Source: Hylemonella sp. UBA2468
GTDB taxonomy: Bacteria; Pseudomonadota; Gammaproteobacteria; Burkholderiales; Burkholderiaceae_C
Direction of reading: 5' to 3'
Assembly: GCA_002342165.1 (NCBI GenBank)
Contig: DDPM01000196.1
Span: forward strand, 1 to 7,372
Length of the DNA: 7,372 nucleotides
Positions within the stretch are counted from its first letter, which is position 1; every line of letters begins with the position of its first letter. The position numbers were made by a program, and so were the translations under genes. Below are positions 5,529-7,372 of this stretch, piece by piece. The notes beneath the pieces are model-generated. The model was not told the origin of the DNA and made no database searches. It was given only the letters and a program-made list of their open reading frames with translations.

Positions 5529-6295
5529 TGGGCGTCCAAAATAAAGCTGTCACGGAACGAAAAGTACATCGAGCTGAAGAACATGGCCGCCAAAATGAGG
5601 GTAGCGGCAAACATCATGCTGCCCATGAGCGAGGGGTCGTTAAAGGTCATGCTGACCAACATGAGAACCACCCCAATGCCCAAAAACACCGCTACCCAGC
5701 CCAGCATGTAAACCGTCATGGCGCGCCAGTTGTTCAGGCACGCCACCCAACTGAAAAACAGGCTTTTCACAGGTGATGCCGTACCCCAATGCACCAAGGC
5801 CGGGGCGTGCCAAAACAGCAAAGACCAAGGCAGGTACAACGCAATGGCCAACCAAACGGCTTGCTGAAACCCGGTGTTTTCGACCAACTCGGGGGTGATG
5901 GTGCCCCCAAATAAGTAGAGCCGTGCAAAAGCGCCGTCGTCACACAGGGCTGAAGCGCCCAGCACTGCCAAAATGCCTACGGCGTTGATGCCACCCAAAA
6001 TGGCCATGGCCCGGGCCTGCTCACGCCCGGCGCGAAACGCGCTGATCAAAATGGAAGGCATGGGGAAGTGGCCTTGGGACGCCTCTTTACTGGCCGCCAT
6101 GAGCCCCAGTGTGGCCGCAGGCAACAGGGTGAGCGCCAGCGCATTGCCCACCAAGGGCACCAAGCTCACCAAAGACACTGCCATCATGAACAAAAAGAAC
6201 AAACCCGAGAGGGCCAGTGGCTGGCGGCGAAAGGTTTTCAAACCTTCGGTCACCCAAAGCCATCCGGTGCGGGCAGGAACGAGATTGAGTTTCAT
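5513..6295 (-). CDS. BPSS1780-like integral membrane protein
   Basis: A 260-residue inner-membrane protein of unknown function. The opening MKLNLVPARTGWLWVTEGLKTFRRQPLAL resembles the conserved N-terminus of the BPSS1780 membrane family of Burkholderiales: a short cytoplasmic amphipathic stretch with PARTGW, then a membrane-entry Arg-Arg-Gln-Pro. About six hydrophobic segments are visible: 27-46, 48-68, 96-117, 144-166, 192-216 and 223-246. Basic residues at 23-24 and 88-95 would be cytoplasmic by the positive-inside rule. There are no catalytic motifs or solute-binding signatures. It starts 18 nt after the homoserine kinase stop codon, without a good ribosome-binding site of its own, so the two are probably one transcript with coupled translation. 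Its 3' end converges on the small plus-strand ORF with 9 nt between them and no clear terminator. Confidence 0.85.
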   Translation of the reverse strand: MKLNLVPARTGWLWVTEGLKTFRRQPLALSGLFFLFMMAVSLVSLVPLVGNALALTLLPAATLGLMAASKEASQGHFPMPSILISAFRAGREQARAMAILGGINAVGILAVLGASALCDDGAFARLYLFGGTITPELVENTGFQQAVWLAIALYLPWSLLFWHAPALVHWGTASPVKSLFFSWVACLNNWRAMTVYMLGWVAVFLGIGVVLMLVSMTFNDPSLMGSMMFAATLILAAMFFSSMYFSFRDSFILDAQDVQA

Positions 6296-6313
6296 AGGCT
6301 TGAGTCTAGGTGT

Positions 6314-7294
6314 TCAGGTCAGATAGTGGGGGACTTGCGCCGCATGAAGAATGCGCTGGCGCAACACCCGCTCAAAATGGCTTGGGTCGTGCGGAGTGAG
6401 CATAGAGGCCTCTCTGGGTAAATAAAAGTCCCACAAGCGTGAGGTCCAAAACCGCAAAGCGCCCGCGCGCAGTAGGGCGGGCAAAAGCTGGCGTTCGGCC
6501 CCGCTGAGGGGGCGCACAGCTCCATAGGCTTGTAAAAATGCCTGGCTTCGATGCACGTCAGGTACACCGGTGGACTGATCAATGCACCAGTCGTTCAAGC
6601 ACACGGCTATATCAAACAGCCAAGTGTCCACCCCCGCAAAGTAAAAGTCAAAAAAACCGGTGAGCTGGGCTGCAGCGCCCTCATGGGCGACAAACATCAC
6701 GTTGTCGCGAAACAAGTCGGCATGAATGGGCCCGACAGGCAGCGCTTGGTAGGCAGAAGATTCGGCCACGTGTTGTTGGTAAGCCAACTCGCCACGAATC
6801 AGGCTGGCTTGATCTGAAGAGAGGTGGGACAGCACCACGGGCACAGTGGCTTCCCACCAGGCCAAGCCACGCAAATTGCCTTGGCGGCGGTCGTAGCTGA
6901 GGCCTGCCAAGTGCATGCGCGCCAGCATGTCACCCACTTGGGCGCAATGCGTGGCTTGGGGAATCAGTTCGCTGCGGCCTTTCAGGCGGTTGACGACGGC
7001 GGCGGGTTTGCCGTGCAGGCTGTGCAAAATTTCGCCATGTGCATCTGCCGCGGGATCGGGCACCGGGATGCCCTGCGCGGCCAAGTGCTTCATGAGCCGC
7101 AGGTAAAAAGGCAATTGCTCAAAGCTCAAGCGTTCAAAAACGGTGAGCACATACTCACCTTGGTTGGAGCTGGCAAAGTAGTTGGTATTTTCAATGCCGC
7201 CTTGGCAGCCTTCAAGCTTCTGCAGCTGCCCAAGGTTCAGGGTTTTCAGGAGTTGGGCGGCCTCATCAAATGAGACGGTGGTGAACACGGCCAT
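6314..7294 (-). CDS. thrB: homoserine kinase (APH-fold, ThrB type II)
   Basis: A 326-residue cytoplasmic enzyme phosphorylating L-homoserine to O-phospho-L-homoserine with ATP, the penultimate step of threonine synthesis. It belongs to the aminoglycoside-phosphotransferase-like fold used by many proteobacteria, not the GHMP-kinase form of E. coli ThrB. Visible features are MAVFTTVSFDEA at the start, the nucleotide-loop region GGIENTNYF (32-40), the catalytic Brenner motif GPIHADLFRDNVMF (188-201, with His191, Asp193 and Asn198) and the metal-binding DFY region GFFDFYFAGVDTWLFDIA (213-230, Asp216). Length is normal for the family. An in-frame upstream ATG at 7360 would add 22 residues outside the family pattern and overlap the likely promoter, so the start at 7294 is preferred although its ribosome-binding site is weak. 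The membrane-protein gene follows 18 nt downstream in the same operon. Confidence 0.93.
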   Translation of the reverse strand: MAVFTTVSFDEAAQLLKTLNLGQLQKLEGCQGGIENTNYFASSNQGEYVLTVFERLSFEQLPFYLRLMKHLAAQGIPVPDPAADAHGEILHSLHGKPAAVVNRLKGRSELIPQATHCAQVGDMLARMHLAGLSYDRRQGNLRGLAWWEATVPVVLSHLSSDQASLIRGELAYQQHVAESSAYQALPVGPIHADLFRDNVMFVAHEGAAAQLTGFFDFYFAGVDTWLFDIAVCLNDWCIDQSTGVPDVHRSQAFLQAYGAVRPLSGAERQLLPALLRAGALRFWTSRLWDFYLPREASMLTPHDPSHFERVLRQRILHAAQVPHYLT

Positions 7295-7327
7295 GGCTAC
7301 AGGGTGAGGTCGGTTCGCATGAAGGAC

Positions 7328-7333
7328 ATTGTA
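7328..7333 (-). promoter_or_regulatory. possible -10 element for the thrB operon
   Basis: On the minus strand TACAAT, followed by G, lies 33 nt before the chosen thrB start. It matches the -10 consensus in five of six bases. The best -35-like hexamer, TTGTGC (7355-7360), is 21 nt away, which is too far, so the promoter call is tentative. Nothing else is apparent in 7295-7372. Confidence 0.3.
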
Positions 7334-7372
7334 AAACCCGCCTTTGCATGCGCGGCACAATGCAGGGTTGTT

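Overview
The window reads as the chromosome of a betaproteobacterium, most likely in the order Burkholderiales and near the family Comamonadaceae. This rests on three things visible in the proteins: a homoserine kinase of the aminoglycoside-phosphotransferase (APH) fold, a membrane protein that looks like the BPSS1780 family known from Burkholderiales, and a UvrD-type helicase with the C-terminal domain usual in that group. The genus cannot be fixed from sequence reading alone.

Layout, left to right. Positions 3-893 (+) encode an alpha/beta hydrolase resembling arylformamidase-type esterases. A UvrD/PcrA-type DNA helicase follows with no gap (894-3230, +). Next comes a 127-bp spacer holding a perfect 22-bp hairpin and six near-copies of a decamer (consensus AAGTTCACCY). 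It leads into an amidohydrolase with a twin-arginine signal peptide (3358-4482, +). A second spacer carries a probable promoter and a 14-bp perfect palindrome in front of a DinJ/YafQ-type toxin-antitoxin pair (4623-4904 and 4873-5196, +). A 56-codon unrecognised ORF follows (5333-5503, +). On the opposite strand, converging on that ORF with a 9-nt gap, are a six-helix membrane protein (5513-6295, -) and homoserine kinase thrB (6314-7294, -), 18 nt apart and probably one operon.

The two ends look like ordinary housekeeping chromosome: DNA repair on the left, threonine biosynthesis plus a conserved membrane protein on the right. The middle looks accessory. The toxin-antitoxin and small-ORF stretch is visibly AT-richer: hand counts of three 60-base lines give about 38-42% GC, against about 57% in one line of the helicase. 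No transposase, integrase, tRNA, rRNA or CRISPR array is visible. The main points of interest are the repeat-rich leader of the exported amidohydrolase, the self-contained toxin-antitoxin module with its operator and non-ATG toxin start, and a short imperfect direct repeat bracketing that module. I see no clearly new multi-gene system.
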